Virus record (IMG/VR): IMGVR_UViG_3300032304_000629
Span: 1-24,401 of that record
Source: a virus
Strand: one strand, 5' to 3'
Length of the DNA: 24,401 bases
Of the stretch, positions 9,525 to 16,956 are shown piece after piece; within the stretch, counting starts at the first letter, position 1, and every line of letters begins with the position of its first letter. Made by a program: the position numbers and the translations under genes. Under the pieces are notes generated by a model that was not told the DNA's origin, made no database searches, and was given only the letters and a program-made list of their open reading frames with translations.

Positions 9525-12423
9525 TGTCCTTCTCAGTAATAAGGCGTGAAATCTTCAGAACCGCCACACGCATCTGGGGGCCACGGGTCTTGGCGGTCAT
9601 GTCCTTCTTGGAGATTTCGGACACCTTGAACAGCGCCCCAAGCTGGCGCTTGAAGTCCGCGTAGCCAAAGCTCATGTTGGCGCAGCAAGCCTTGAGCATA
9701 CTCTGCTCGATGAAGTAGTCAATGTACCCCGGCGTTGCGCCGTGCTCAATGCGCCCCATGATGCGTGATCTGGTGGTCGAGTCATCGACCTCCTTGCCGT
9801 TGCCAAGTTCTGCCAGTACGCGGTTGCCCTCGATATGACGGATGACGATGAAATGCCCGTAATGCTCGCGGGTATAGGCGTTCAGGACATCTTCGGCGCT
9901 ACGGGCGTTGCCTTTGATATTGTTGCGCATGCCGGTGACAATCCCGTGCAGGAACTCGATGATCTTGCCCATCGGTATGTCGATGATACCGGCATGGGTG
10001 CTCGACATGAGGATGCCAGCGCCGACCAGCTCGGCAATACCCGCCATCCAGAAGCGCTCGTCATTGGTGGCGTTGAACTCCTTGTACATGTTCGACACGA
10101 TCTCGGGCACCATTGTCTTGAGCAGCTCGACGTTCTTGGCCATGTACTCGACCAGCATGTGGCCAGCGACTGCGTAGTTGTGCTGCAAGGACTTGACGAT
10201 CTCGATCTCGTGCGGCTCCCATGTCAACGGCTGGTCCATGATGAACTCCAGCAGGCGGCGAAGCTCGCCCTCAGACGCATGGTTGCGGCCCCCAGTGAGC
10301 ATATCCACGGCGTGAGTGTTGGACGACATAATCGCCACGGTCATCCATGTGGACAGGTTCAAGCGCTCTTTATTGGAGCCGGACTCCATACGCTCCTTGC
10401 CACGACCCTCGGTCATGTCCAGCAGGAACTCGGGGAACCACTCGAAGTTGTTGCGGTTCTTGCTGGTGATCTCATCCGTAATCAGCGGGTTGCTGTTGAG
10501 CAGGCCCAAGCGCTGCTGCATGGCTACGGGGGATGTACCCTTGCCTGTGCGGTAGTGTGTGGGGTGGCCCCAAACGGATGCGGCTGCTTCCAGTGCCAGC
10601 GTCTTGCCTGTACCGGACTCGGTTGAGCCGCAGTGGTAGGTCATGCCATAGATACCCGTGAAGCGCATCAGGGGTGCTCCAGCACCGGCAAGCATGACGG
10701 CCAAGTGGGCGTACATCTTCTTGTGGATAAGTAAGTTGATGAATGCACGCCACGCCTCGATGGTGCCGGTTGGTTTGGTGTTCGCCACGATGTTCTCAAG
10801 TCCGGCCATAGGCACGGAGATGGGCGCTGCTGCCTTGCTGTAAATCTTGCCAGCGAAGACGTAGGTATCGTCTTCTTGCCAGCCATAGTTCGATGGCACT
10901 TTAACGGCTGCCTTGCCGGTACTTGCTTGTTCCACGCATGCCCTCACATATTCAAAAAGGTTCTTGTCATTACCAGCGCCGAAAGCGGCGATGATGTTTT
11001 GTTGAGCCAGTGCTTTGACTGTCTCGTCTTTGCTCACCACCGCTCTTTGCGGGATGGTGATTGTTGCTGGGCCTTCCGGCCGCAGCGCTAGCATGTGAAC
11101 AGTGTGTTCACCGCCGCTGTTCAGGATGTCCACCACGAACAGATCGTATGGCAACAACATTACCTGCTTCTTGGTTGTGTTGCCGTCAGCATCTTCCATC
11201 GACTTCTCGGAGAACACGCCGCCCTTGCTGCCGTAGCCGAACCCACGCGGAGGCGTAGGACGCAGCAGTTTCTTGACCTCGGGCGCGATGCTAGGGCTTT
11301 CCGATGGGATAACGATCTCGATCTCTTTCTCAGCCACGTCTACCGCGATCTCACGGCCAAGCGCAAGCGGGTTGGTGATCTTGCCAAAGTGTTGACACCC
11401 GTCACAGCCGCCCGGGTTCTCGCTCTCAAACTTCACGCACGGGTACGGCCCCTTGATCTGCGCCTGCTTCTCACGCATGCGCTGCTCGTCATAGGGATGC
11501 AGCCCACTGAGCCACGCCGCTGCACGCTCGCCGTCCGAACACTTCTGGGCAATGCTCAGCCAGCCACGCCACAAGGGCTCCATGCCGTCCTCTTCGGCGT
11601 TCTCTACGAAGTGCTTGAGCTGAGCGCAGCCGGTGCCGTTCTTGGTCTTCAGGAAGATCGTGCCGAACTTGGTCGTGCTGTTCTCAAACAACTTGGCTCC
11701 GGCCATCGTGGCAGGGACTGCTGGCGCTGCATCTGGGCGCTTCCCCGGCAGACTCAACGCAGACGTTGCCGCTGCTGGAGCCGTCGTAGTTAGCTTGGCT
11801 GCAATGGCTTGGCTGATGGTGTCGAAGTTAAAGCGGTCGCCCTCGGTCAGCAGCTTGACCTGCTTAGGCTCCCCGTACTTCCACGAGCCGTCCTCTTTGT
11901 TCTTCTTGAAGTTGAACGTGTTGGGGATGCGTAGCACCCGTGCAGCGTCTGCTGTCACAGTCATGTCGATGTTGAGCTTTTGCTGCTTGCACAGGCGCTT
12001 CAAGTTCTCGGCAGTGGGCTTCCACACAGCCACATCGATGTCTTCAGTAAACGGCCAGTAGCAGTGCAGCCCACCGCCAGAGAACACAATCCACGGAGCG
12101 CCCAGCGCATCCAAGCCAGTATCGGCAAGGAACGCACCAAGCGCCAGTGCAGCTTGCTTCTTGGAAGCGTAGCCGTCCATGTCGATGAACAGTGACCTGA
12201 TGAAGCGGGAGTTCTCCGCAGTGCGCTTGCCCGATGTCTCGAACGTAGCCAGCGCGAAGTAAACGTCCTGCTGTGCCTCGACCCAGTTGTCTACGGCAGG
12301 GTAAATGTCTTCCAGATTCTCGACATACCGATGCTCTTTCTTTTTTGTGCTCAGTTCCGCCGCGCAGTACAACCCGTTATCCGGGGACGGCAAAACCACC
12401 GCAAGGAATTCAAGCGGGTTCAT
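9487..12423 (-). CDS. Primase-polymerase (AEP type) fused to helicase
   Basis: 978 aa. The N-terminal ~200 residues show the archaeo-eukaryotic primase pattern: metal ligands in FIDMDG (D81, D83), SGGGLH with H120, and DAARVLRIPNTFNFK (159-173). A cysteine cluster (C329, C340, C343, with H345) suggests a zinc-binding linker. The C-terminal half carries Walker A STESGTGKT (600-608) and Walker B PLITDE (646-651), as in D5/SF3-like or DUF927-like helicase ATPases. The predicted role is to prime and unwind DNA at the phage fork, replacing a T7 gp4 type enzyme. ATG 12423 has AAGGAC 5 nt upstream and begins 15 nt after the stop of the small QLDLF protein gene, suggesting coupled expression. The primase and ATPase assignments are firm; the exact helicase superfamily is less sure. 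Confidence 0.9.
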   Translation of the reverse strand: MNPLEFLAVVLPSPDNGLYCAAELSTKKKEHRYVENLEDIYPAVDNWVEAQQDVYFALATFETSGKRTAENSRFIRSLFIDMDGYASKKQAALALGAFLADTGLDALGAPWIVFSGGGLHCYWPFTEDIDVAVWKPTAENLKRLCKQQKLNIDMTVTADAARVLRIPNTFNFKKNKEDGSWKYGEPKQVKLLTEGDRFNFDTISQAIAAKLTTTAPAAATSALSLPGKRPDAAPAVPATMAGAKLFENSTTKFGTIFLKTKNGTGCAQLKHFVENAEEDGMEPLWRGWLSIAQKCSDGERAAAWLSGLHPYDEQRMREKQAQIKGPYPCVKFESENPGGCDGCQHFGKITNPLALGREIAVDVAEKEIEIVIPSESPSIAPEVKKLLRPTPPRGFGYGSKGGVFSEKSMEDADGNTTKKQVMLLPYDLFVVDILNSGGEHTVHMLALRPEGPATITIPQRAVVSKDETVKALAQQNIIAAFGAGNDKNLFEYVRACVEQASTGKAAVKVPSNYGWQEDDTYVFAGKIYSKAAAPISVPMAGLENIVANTKPTGTIEAWRAFINLLIHKKMYAHLAVMLAGAGAPLMRFTGIYGMTYHCGSTESGTGKTLALEAAASVWGHPTHYRTGKGTSPVAMQQRLGLLNSNPLITDEITSKNRNNFEWFPEFLLDMTEGRGKERMESGSNKERLNLSTWMTVAIMSSNTHAVDMLTGGRNHASEGELRRLLEFIMDQPLTWEPHEIEIVKSLQHNYAVAGHMLVEYMAKNVELLKTMVPEIVSNMYKEFNATNDERFWMAGIAELVGAGILMSSTHAGIIDIPMGKIIEFLHGIVTGMRNNIKGNARSAEDVLNAYTREHYGHFIVIRHIEGNRVLAELGNGKEVDDSTTRSRIMGRIEHGATPGYIDYFIEQSMLKACCANMSFGYADFKRQLGALFKVSEISKKDMTAKTRGPQMRVAVLKISRLITEKDNELLNSVSVGKD

Positions 12424-12438
12424 TAAAGTCCTTGGGGT

Positions 12439-12633
12439 TTACGCGAACAGGTCGAGTTGCTTAGGGTCTCGTACTGGATACTCGTCAATCGGGGCGAGGC
12501 GGCAGAAACGGCAATACAACTCAAACTGAAGATTAGCGGGCAGGCCCGCCTCAGTCCACGCGTTGTCGCAAGCCAAGATTAGCTCGCGGTTACTTAGGCT
12601 TGAAGGTTGTAGTGATGACATATTTTTTTCCAT
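12439..12633 (-). CDS. Small protein with C-terminal beta-clamp binding motif QLDLF
   Basis: 64 aa from ATG 12633, or 60 aa from the in-frame ATG at 12621. The first has GAGG only 1-2 nt away; the second has GGAAA at about 7 nt, so the shorter form may be the real one. The body is helical (LSNRELILACDNAWTEAG, then a Cys/Arg-rich segment). The protein ends DPKQLDLFA: QLDLF matches the consensus pentapeptide QL(S/D)LF by which bacterial proteins dock on the DnaN sliding clamp. The gene overlaps the HTH gene upstream and lies directly before the primase-helicase. By inference it either tethers the phage replisome to the host clamp or blocks host use of the clamp. No other domain is recognised. 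Confidence 0.78.
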   Translation of the reverse strand: MEKNMSSLQPSSLSNRELILACDNAWTEAGLPANLQFELYCRFCRLAPIDEYPVRDPKQLDLFA

Positions 12634-12872
12634 GCCTCATCGGCAGAGCGTGAATTTTGAAGGAACTTGAGCAGCGTTTCTACGCGGTGCTCGTACGCAG
12701 GGAAGATGTCTCCACCTGCGAACCAGTTGTATGCGGTCTGGCGTGTAACGCCCAGCGCCTTGGAGATGCGAACGACAGAGAAGTCGTGGTGAACTGCCCA
12801 ACGTCCGAGCTGATTGCCCGGAGTCTTCGGCGCACGCATAACCATGTCGATAGTTTTTTGTGAGTAAGCCAT
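12594..12872 (-). CDS. Small helix-turn-helix DNA-binding protein
   Basis: 92 aa. A helix-turn-helix spans about residues 31-52: FSVVRISKALGVTRQTAYNWF has the typical A-L-G-V-(T/S)-x-x-x-(A/V)-x-x-W pattern of Cro/CI or excisionase-like folds. The rest is helical (YEHRVETLLKFL) and may dimerise. The ATG at 12872 has no strong Shine-Dalgarno. It is the first gene after conserved intergenic element A (12883-12955), which could be its leader or operator. Its overlap with the QLDLF gene suggests they are made together. A regulator of the phage operon, or an origin-binding helper for the downstream primase, are both possible; neither is shown. Confidence 0.8.
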   Translation of the reverse strand: MAYSQKTIDMVMRAPKTPGNQLGRWAVHHDFSVVRISKALGVTRQTAYNWFAGGDIFPAYEHRVETLLKFLQNSRSADEAWKKICHHYNLQA

Positions 12873-12882
12873 AGTGGTCTTA

Positions 12883-12955
12883 AAGGTGGGGGTACTCGCT
12901 GCACGGGTCGGTTACCGATTTGTCTCGTTGCCGCATCCGCTTTCCCCCCGAAACT
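12883..12955 (-). repeat. Conserved intergenic element, copy A
   Basis: Read on the - strand, the element opens with AGTTTCGGGGGGAA shortly after the stop of the 94-aa gene and closes with AGTACCCCCACCTT, 10 nt before the ATG of the HTH gene. The same two 14-nt blocks occur identically in copy B (13582-13668). The G6 and C5 runs could pair to close an RNA stem of 5 bp. Inside is UCGG-UAA-CCGA, a small hairpin. The middle differs in sequence and length from copy B (73 against 87 nt overall). It may be a structured leader, an operator pair, or a recombination boundary; no known family is recognised. Confidence 0.6.
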
Positions 12956-12962
12956 TACTTGT

Positions 12963-13247
12963 TTAGGTCTTGGCAGGGAACAGTTGGGCCAGCACGCCTT
13001 CGTACTGGGTCTTGCGGCGTTCCAGCAGCGCTACCTTGTCCAGCTTGTCCAACAGGCTCGGGAAGTTGATGTCTTCCTTGGCGCACTGCTCTTGGATGTC
13101 GGCCTCAAGGCGAATGAGTTCATCGTCCAGCTTAGCCATCTCCAGCTCAGCTTGGCTGCGAACCTTGCGTGCTCGGATGGGTGCCAGTGCTTCGGACAGT
13201 TTCTCCTTGGACATGGCGATGATTTCTGCGAATGGTTTGAGTTTCAT
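12963..13247 (-). CDS. Unknown coiled-coil protein
   Basis: 94 aa, almost entirely helical with heptad-like spacing (AELEMAKLDDELIRLEADIQE, about residues 33-53), ending in VLAQLFPAKT. The ATG at 13247 overlaps the upstream stop as ATGA and has AGGAGA 6 nt before it, so it is translationally coupled to the 107-aa gene. I recognise no catalytic or metal-binding motif. The two genes form a small cassette lying between the two copies of the conserved intergenic element. A structural adaptor or a partner of the neighbouring ssDNA-binding protein is possible but not supported by any residue pattern. Confidence 0.82.
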   Translation of the reverse strand: MKLKPFAEIIAMSKEKLSEALAPIRARKVRSQAELEMAKLDDELIRLEADIQEQCAKEDINFPSLLDKLDKVALLERRKTQYEGVLAQLFPAKT

Positions 13248-13567
13248 AGTGTTTCTCCTGTGAGTAAAAGTTTGTTGTCTGGTTTGTTGAGAAATGCCAA
13301 CGGGCTTTTTGGATCGTGTTTTGGTTTTTGGCTCTGTTCCTGACCTAGCTGGCCCTGAAAAATCTGGCTCTGACCTAGCATGCCCCCCTGATGATGTGCG
13401 CTCTGGCCAAAAAGTGCTTGGCCGTACGGCGACGCGTTGTTCTGCTGTCGGAGATAGTCTTCCTCTTTCATGCGGTAAAGCTGCATCTCACGCTCGCGCT
13501 CGTACCTCTCTCGCTCGAGATATACGTCACGGTTGGCATCGTAAATCTGGTTCGTTGTTATTGCCAT
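13244..13567 (-). CDS. Unknown Gln-rich protein with charged N-terminal helix
   Basis: 107 aa. Residues about 14-42 are a strongly charged Arg/Glu/Tyr helix (YLERERYEREREMQLYRMKE), the centre (43-82) is Gln/Gly-rich and probably disordered, and the C-terminus is KSPLAFLNKPDNKLLLTG. The ATG at 13567 has a strong AAGGAG 7-8 nt upstream, which sits immediately after conserved element B. The end overlaps the start of the 94-aa coiled-coil gene by 4 nt. I do not recognise it. Low-complexity composition makes homology hard to judge; the good ribosome site, tight coupling and lack of a better frame support a real gene. Confidence 0.8.
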   Translation of the reverse strand: MAITTNQIYDANRDVYLERERYEREREMQLYRMKEEDYLRQQNNASPYGQALFGQSAHHQGGMLGQSQIFQGQLGQEQSQKPKHDPKSPLAFLNKPDNKLLLTGETL

Positions 13568-13581
13568 GTCTTTCTCCTTGT

Positions 13582-13668
13582 AAGGTGGGGGTACTGACGG
13601 TGCTCTCCTTGTGACGGCACCAGTTTATTGGTAGAGAGCGAGGCGACTCCCGCGTTCCCCCCGAAACT
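13582..13668 (-). repeat. Conserved intergenic element, copy B
   Basis: The - strand blocks AGTTTCGGGGGGAA and AGTACCCCCACCTT are the same as in copy A, here enclosing a longer and different centre. That centre can form GCUCUC/GAGAGC, with an inner ACCA/UGGU hairpin, or alternatively GGUGC/GCACC. The element starts 2 nt after the stop of the ssDNA-binding protein gene and ends 14 nt before the ATG of the 107-aa gene. Same position, same ends and different inner hairpins suggest conserved structure rather than chance. Confidence 0.6.
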
Positions 13669-13670
13669 AA

Positions 13671-14657
13671 TTATTCGTCATCCCAGTCGGCAACGACATC
13701 GGCCAGCGCTTTCTTGCCGGGCACAGCCGTTGGCTTTGCCGCTGCTGCCTTCTTCACGACTGGCTCTTCGTCATCTTCGGCTTCTTGCTCGGGAGGGGGC
13801 GCTCCTTTGGCCTTGGCTTTAGCCTTGGTAATCTTGGCTCGCTCAGCCGCAATCGCCGCTTCCTCGTCTTCGTCCATCATCTCGCCCATTGGCCTAGCCT
13901 TCGGTGCTGCACCCTTGAGCGCATCAGCAGGCTTGCCCATGTCCATACCAGTGGAGTCCATCGTGATGGCCTTCTTGGCTTCGGCGGTGTCGCCCTGCTT
14001 GGTGGCTTCAGCGAACTCGTCATCAGTCAACCAGCGCATAGCCTTGAAGAACAGCTTGGGGGACTCGCTGGCAGTGTCGAACTTCATGCGGGTCACAACA
14101 GTGCTCGGGTCAACGCCTTGGGCCACGAGCCAGCGTGCGTACGCTTGCAGTGGGCGGTTGTCGCCTTCGTCCTTACCGAAGATCGAGGTGGCTGGCAGGG
14201 ACAACTGCATCACATCGCCTTCAATGTTGTTGGCCAAGACGACTGCCAAGCGCTGCTGGTAACGGCAAGCGCGGGTATTGCCAGTACCGGAACCGGCTAC
14301 GTTCTGTGGGCAGGAGGCGCAGGTGTCGGACTGCTTGTTCTTGCTCTTGGAGTCTGGCGTGTCGCCATCATTGGACTGACAGTCAGGTGCGGAGGCAGTT
14401 GCGTCCTTGTCGTACTTGGCTGCGTAGAACACACGGGCCACTTTCGGTGCGGCCTTGACAATCACCACATCAAGGAAGCGCTCATCAACGGCTGCGATTT
14501 CTTTGCCATCAGAGATCAGACGGAACACACCGCCTTTGATTGACACACGTTTGCCACTGGCTGCACCACCCGCAAGGGCTTTGGCAATGTCAGACATCTC
14601 GGCCTTGCGTGCGAAGGCGGGTACTTGGGCGGGGTTAAACAGAGCTACATTACTCAT
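13671..14657 (-). CDS. Putative phage ssDNA-binding protein with Cys cluster and acidic tail
   Basis: 328 aa. The N-terminal half is beta-rich and holds four cysteines (C93, C113, C116, C131) in a C-x19-C-x2-C-x14-C array that may bind zinc, followed by RLAVVLANNIEGDVMQLSLP. The C-terminal ~110 residues are Ala/Lys/Glu-rich and disordered, ending DVVADWDDE. An acidic tail with an aromatic residue is the hallmark of replicative ssDNA-binding proteins (T7 gp2.5, bacterial SSB), which use it to contact polymerase and helicase. I recall phage proteins with this Cys pattern being annotated as ssDNA-binding. The start at 14657 has only a weak purine run (AAGAAAGAAG). It sits between a helical protein and the primase region, fitting a replisome role. 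Confidence 0.72.
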   Translation of the reverse strand: MSNVALFNPAQVPAFARKAEMSDIAKALAGGAASGKRVSIKGGVFRLISDGKEIAAVDERFLDVVIVKAAPKVARVFYAAKYDKDATASAPDCQSNDGDTPDSKSKNKQSDTCASCPQNVAGSGTGNTRACRYQQRLAVVLANNIEGDVMQLSLPATSIFGKDEGDNRPLQAYARWLVAQGVDPSTVVTRMKFDTASESPKLFFKAMRWLTDDEFAEATKQGDTAEAKKAITMDSTGMDMGKPADALKGAAPKARPMGEMMDEDEEAAIAAERAKITKAKAKAKGAPPPEQEAEDDEEPVVKKAAAAKPTAVPGKKALADVVADWDDE

Positions 14658-14668
14658 GGTCTTCTTTC

Positions 14669-15073
14669 TTACTTGCTTGGTTTGCGAACGGAAATATCGT
14701 ACTCAGCGTTGGAGTTGAGTCCGGGTGGCAGAACGCCGGGGTTTTCTTCGAGGAACTGCTTCATGTTGGTCTGAGCAATTCGTTTCTCGAACAGGTCGAG
14801 CGCGTCATGCTGCGTCACAAAGGTCTTGAACGAATCCCAGTCCGATGTTGAGTAGCGTGTCTTGATCGACATGACAACAGTGCCTTGCGGCGTGTTGACA
14901 GATGTGACACCAAGCGCTTGCATCTGGTCTTTCATTGCATGCTTGATGTCGTCTTGCGTGGCCTTGAGCAACTCCACTTTCGTGTCGTACTCTCTGGTCA
15001 GGGTTTCGATTTCGCTGCGAATCTTTCGGTAGACCTTCGCTAACTTGTCGAGTGGTATGACTGTTGTAGTCAT
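14669..15073 (-). CDS. Unknown helical phage protein next to the SSB-like gene
   Basis: 134 aa. Residues 1-55 form a charged helix (KVYRKIRSEIETLTREYDTKVE), probably a coiled coil. Then comes a short beta unit (TPQGTVVMSIKTRYS), a W-D-S-F segment, and a C-terminal part NPGVLPPGLNSNAEYDISVRK. This helix, then beta, then 'PPG' layout is common among small phage proteins encoded beside SSB or recombination genes, but I cannot name a function. The ATG at 15073 has AGGAGA 5-6 nt upstream. It is the first gene after a 68-nt gap with a candidate promoter. It ends 11 nt before the SSB-like gene. Confidence 0.82.
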   Translation of the reverse strand: MTTTVIPLDKLAKVYRKIRSEIETLTREYDTKVELLKATQDDIKHAMKDQMQALGVTSVNTPQGTVVMSIKTRYSTSDWDSFKTFVTQHDALDLFEKRIAQTNMKQFLEENPGVLPPGLNSNAEYDISVRKPSK

Positions 15074-15141
15074 GGGCTTCTCCTATTTTGTTTTGTCTAA
15101 GGTTGGACAGTGTACACAGGTTTCTGGTCTTTGCAACTCCT
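15074..15141 (-). promoter_or_regulatory. Candidate sigma70-like promoter with overlapping palindrome
   Basis: In the gap after the helicase gene, the - strand carries TTGCAA (15131-15136) and TACACT (15109-15114), separated by 16 nt: four of six matches each to -35 and -10. The 8-bp palindrome GTGTACAC (15110-15117) overlaps the -10 and could be an operator. Transcription would start about 30 nt before the ATG at 15073. This is pattern matching only. Confidence 0.35.
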
Positions 15142-16704
15142 TTATTTTTTAATTTCCATGTTGAACATCTCAGTCAAAAGTGAGTGACTGCTTACATTAC
15201 TTTGCAAGGCTTTGAACATCTTCTTCTCGATGGGGCTACCCTCGATGTGAATGACCGTCACCTTGTCAGAGTTCTGACCCTTCCTGTCAGCGCGTGCAAT
15301 GCACTGCACGTACTGCTCAACAGACATCAACGGTCCATAGAACACCACAGTGTCCGCAGCAGTTAGGGTAATCCCGTGTGCCGATGCTTGCGGTTGCATC
15401 ACAAGGACTCGCGGAGCAGCTTCGGTTTGAAAGCGCTTGATGATGTCCGCACGCTTGGGCGCTGTGATGCCGCCGTGTATGCACTCCGCGCTGATGCCCT
15501 TCTTGAGCAGGTGCGTGTGCAGTGCGTCGATGCTGGAGCGGAACAGCGCGAAGATCAGAACCTTGCGGTCAGTCTCTTCTAGGATTTCTTCAATGACGCT
15601 AAGCCTCGGGCTGGCATCAAACTCTACTACCTCATGGTCGTCCGTGTAGGCCGCACCACAACTGATCTGGAGCAGCTTGGACACGCTAGCTGCGGCATTG
15701 ACCGCGCTGATTGTTTCCCCCGCCGCATGGATCATCATGCTGTCCTTGAGCAAGTTGTAGTACTTGGCCTGCTGCGGTGTGAGCGCCACTTCACGCGTCA
15801 CGGTAACGACCGGTGGCAAGTCCAGACACTGCGCCTTGGTGAACCTGATGGCCGGTTGCAGCGCCTCATGCACGAGGTTCTTTGCGTCAGGCTTCGGTGC
15901 CCACTTGAACATGGTGATCTTGTTCATCACTTTGTCGCGCCATGCTGTGAAGAACTTTGGCACGCCGTCCGGGTTCACCAGCTTGGCCAAGCCATACGCA
16001 TCGACCGGAGACTGAGACGCAGGCGTGCCCGTCATCATCCACAAAAAAGTCTGGGGCTTGATGATTGTTGATAGGGACTTCCAGCGCTTGGTGCTCATGG
16101 TCTTGTATGCATTGGCCTCATCAACGATGACCAGATCAAACTTGCCGTTGGCCACGACCTCACTGGCGATCAGATTCAAGCCCTCGTAGTTGGTGATGAC
16201 GATCTCGTAGTTCTTCTGGATCATCTCGATGCGGCGCGATGCTTGCGGGTGGTGGGCAATGATGGCCGAGCGGTGGATGACGCTGTTGCTGATGTCCCCC
16301 ATCCAAGCGGACTGCATGATCGACAACGGGCACAGGATAAGCACGCGCCTGATCTCCCCACGCTGCATCAGATAGTCAGCAGCCCACAGCGCACTGAGCG
16401 TCTTGCCTGTGCCGGGTTCACTGAACACAAACGCCTTGCGGTTAAGCGTCAGGAACGATGCCGTCTCGATCTGGTGCTCCATCGGCGTGTAGCGTCCGGG
16501 CCAGTCGTAGTTGCGTGTGATTGGCGATGGCAAGTTCTTGACGCCGAGGTTCTTGAGAACTCTGACTTCATCCAACCCCCAGAAGACTGCCACCGAACTG
16601 GACCCGTCTTCATGCTCCTCAACTACCTTGCTTCTCGGAATTACCTGATACTTCTCAGGGCTGCGCGTACGCAAGAGCAGCGCCTTGTTCTCGATGATTT
16701 CCAT
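15142..16704 (-). CDS. SNF2-family (SF2) DNA helicase / translocase
   Basis: 520 aa with the full set of SF2 motifs. Q-like region YTPMEHQ (72-78), motif I EPGTGKT (96-102), Ia LCPLSIMQSAW, motif II DEAN (195-198), motif III TGTP (225-228), motif V QASAHGITLTAADTVVFY, and motif VI QCIARADRKGQ (467-477), the form typical of SNF2/Rad54-like ATPases. The length matches minimal phage SNF2 proteins without accessory domains. It should use ATP to move along duplex DNA; in phages such enzymes are tied to recombination, fork restart or stripping of bound proteins. GGAGAAG lies 6 nt before ATG 16704, 15 nt after the HNH-like gene. Neighbouring nucleases suggest a joint DNA-processing role. Confidence 0.92.
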   Translation of the reverse strand: MEIIENKALLLRTRSPEKYQVIPRSKVVEEHEDGSSSVAVFWGLDEVRVLKNLGVKNLPSPITRNYDWPGRYTPMEHQIETASFLTLNRKAFVFSEPGTGKTLSALWAADYLMQRGEIRRVLILCPLSIMQSAWMGDISNSVIHRSAIIAHHPQASRRIEMIQKNYEIVITNYEGLNLIASEVVANGKFDLVIVDEANAYKTMSTKRWKSLSTIIKPQTFLWMMTGTPASQSPVDAYGLAKLVNPDGVPKFFTAWRDKVMNKITMFKWAPKPDAKNLVHEALQPAIRFTKAQCLDLPPVVTVTREVALTPQQAKYYNLLKDSMMIHAAGETISAVNAAASVSKLLQISCGAAYTDDHEVVEFDASPRLSVIEEILEETDRKVLIFALFRSSIDALHTHLLKKGISAECIHGGITAPKRADIIKRFQTEAAPRVLVMQPQASAHGITLTAADTVVFYGPLMSVEQYVQCIARADRKGQNSDKVTVIHIEGSPIEKKMFKALQSNVSSHSLLTEMFNMEIKK

Positions 16705-16719
16705 TGCTTCTCCATGTTC

Positions 16720-16953
16720 TTATTTGTTGTCGCCTTGATTGGCGCTCTTGCTGCGTAGTCGCGTGTTGCCCGGTACGGTCTTGCCACCTTTGCGCAGGGG
16801 CTTGATGTGGTCGATGTCCTTGCCTGCGCGGTCTACGCCCTTCTTGTCGTACGCCCGCCGTGCCTTCTGGCGTTCGTGTTGGTCTGAACTAGGGCCGGAC
16901 TTGCCGGTTTCTAAATCGCGCTTGTACTCTTTCTTGTAGTCTCTGGTTGCCAT
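16720..16953 (-). CDS. Small HNH-like endonuclease
   Basis: 77 aa, very basic and Lys/Arg/Asp-rich. The motif DIDHIKPLRKGG followed by PGNTRLRSKSANQ corresponds to the first half (D-H) and the N-containing second half of an HNH betabetaalpha-metal core, without zinc-binding cysteines and without an obvious final His. T7-like phages encode comparably short HNH proteins. It may cut or nick DNA, or be a DNA-binding remnant. AAGAGG lies 7 nt upstream of the ATG at 16953. It is 3 nt from the end of the Cas4/RecB-like gene and just upstream of the helicase gene. Confidence 0.78.
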   Translation of the reverse strand: MATRDYKKEYKRDLETGKSGPSSDQHERQKARRAYDKKGVDRAGKDIDHIKPLRKGGKTVPGNTRLRSKSANQGDNK

Positions 16954-16956
16954 GAT

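Noticed and set aside
9835-10626. 263-aa open frame on the + strand inside the primase-helicase gene
   Set aside because: It is fully antisense to strong domain motifs, has no ribosome site and no recognisable protein character.
12883-13668. Insertion sequence or transposon bounded by the two conserved elements
   Set aside because: No transposase between them and no target-site duplication; the elements are direct repeats of intergenic DNA.
13785-14543. 252-aa open frame on the + strand opposite the SSB-like gene
   Set aside because: Shadow of the Cys-cluster gene; no start signals.
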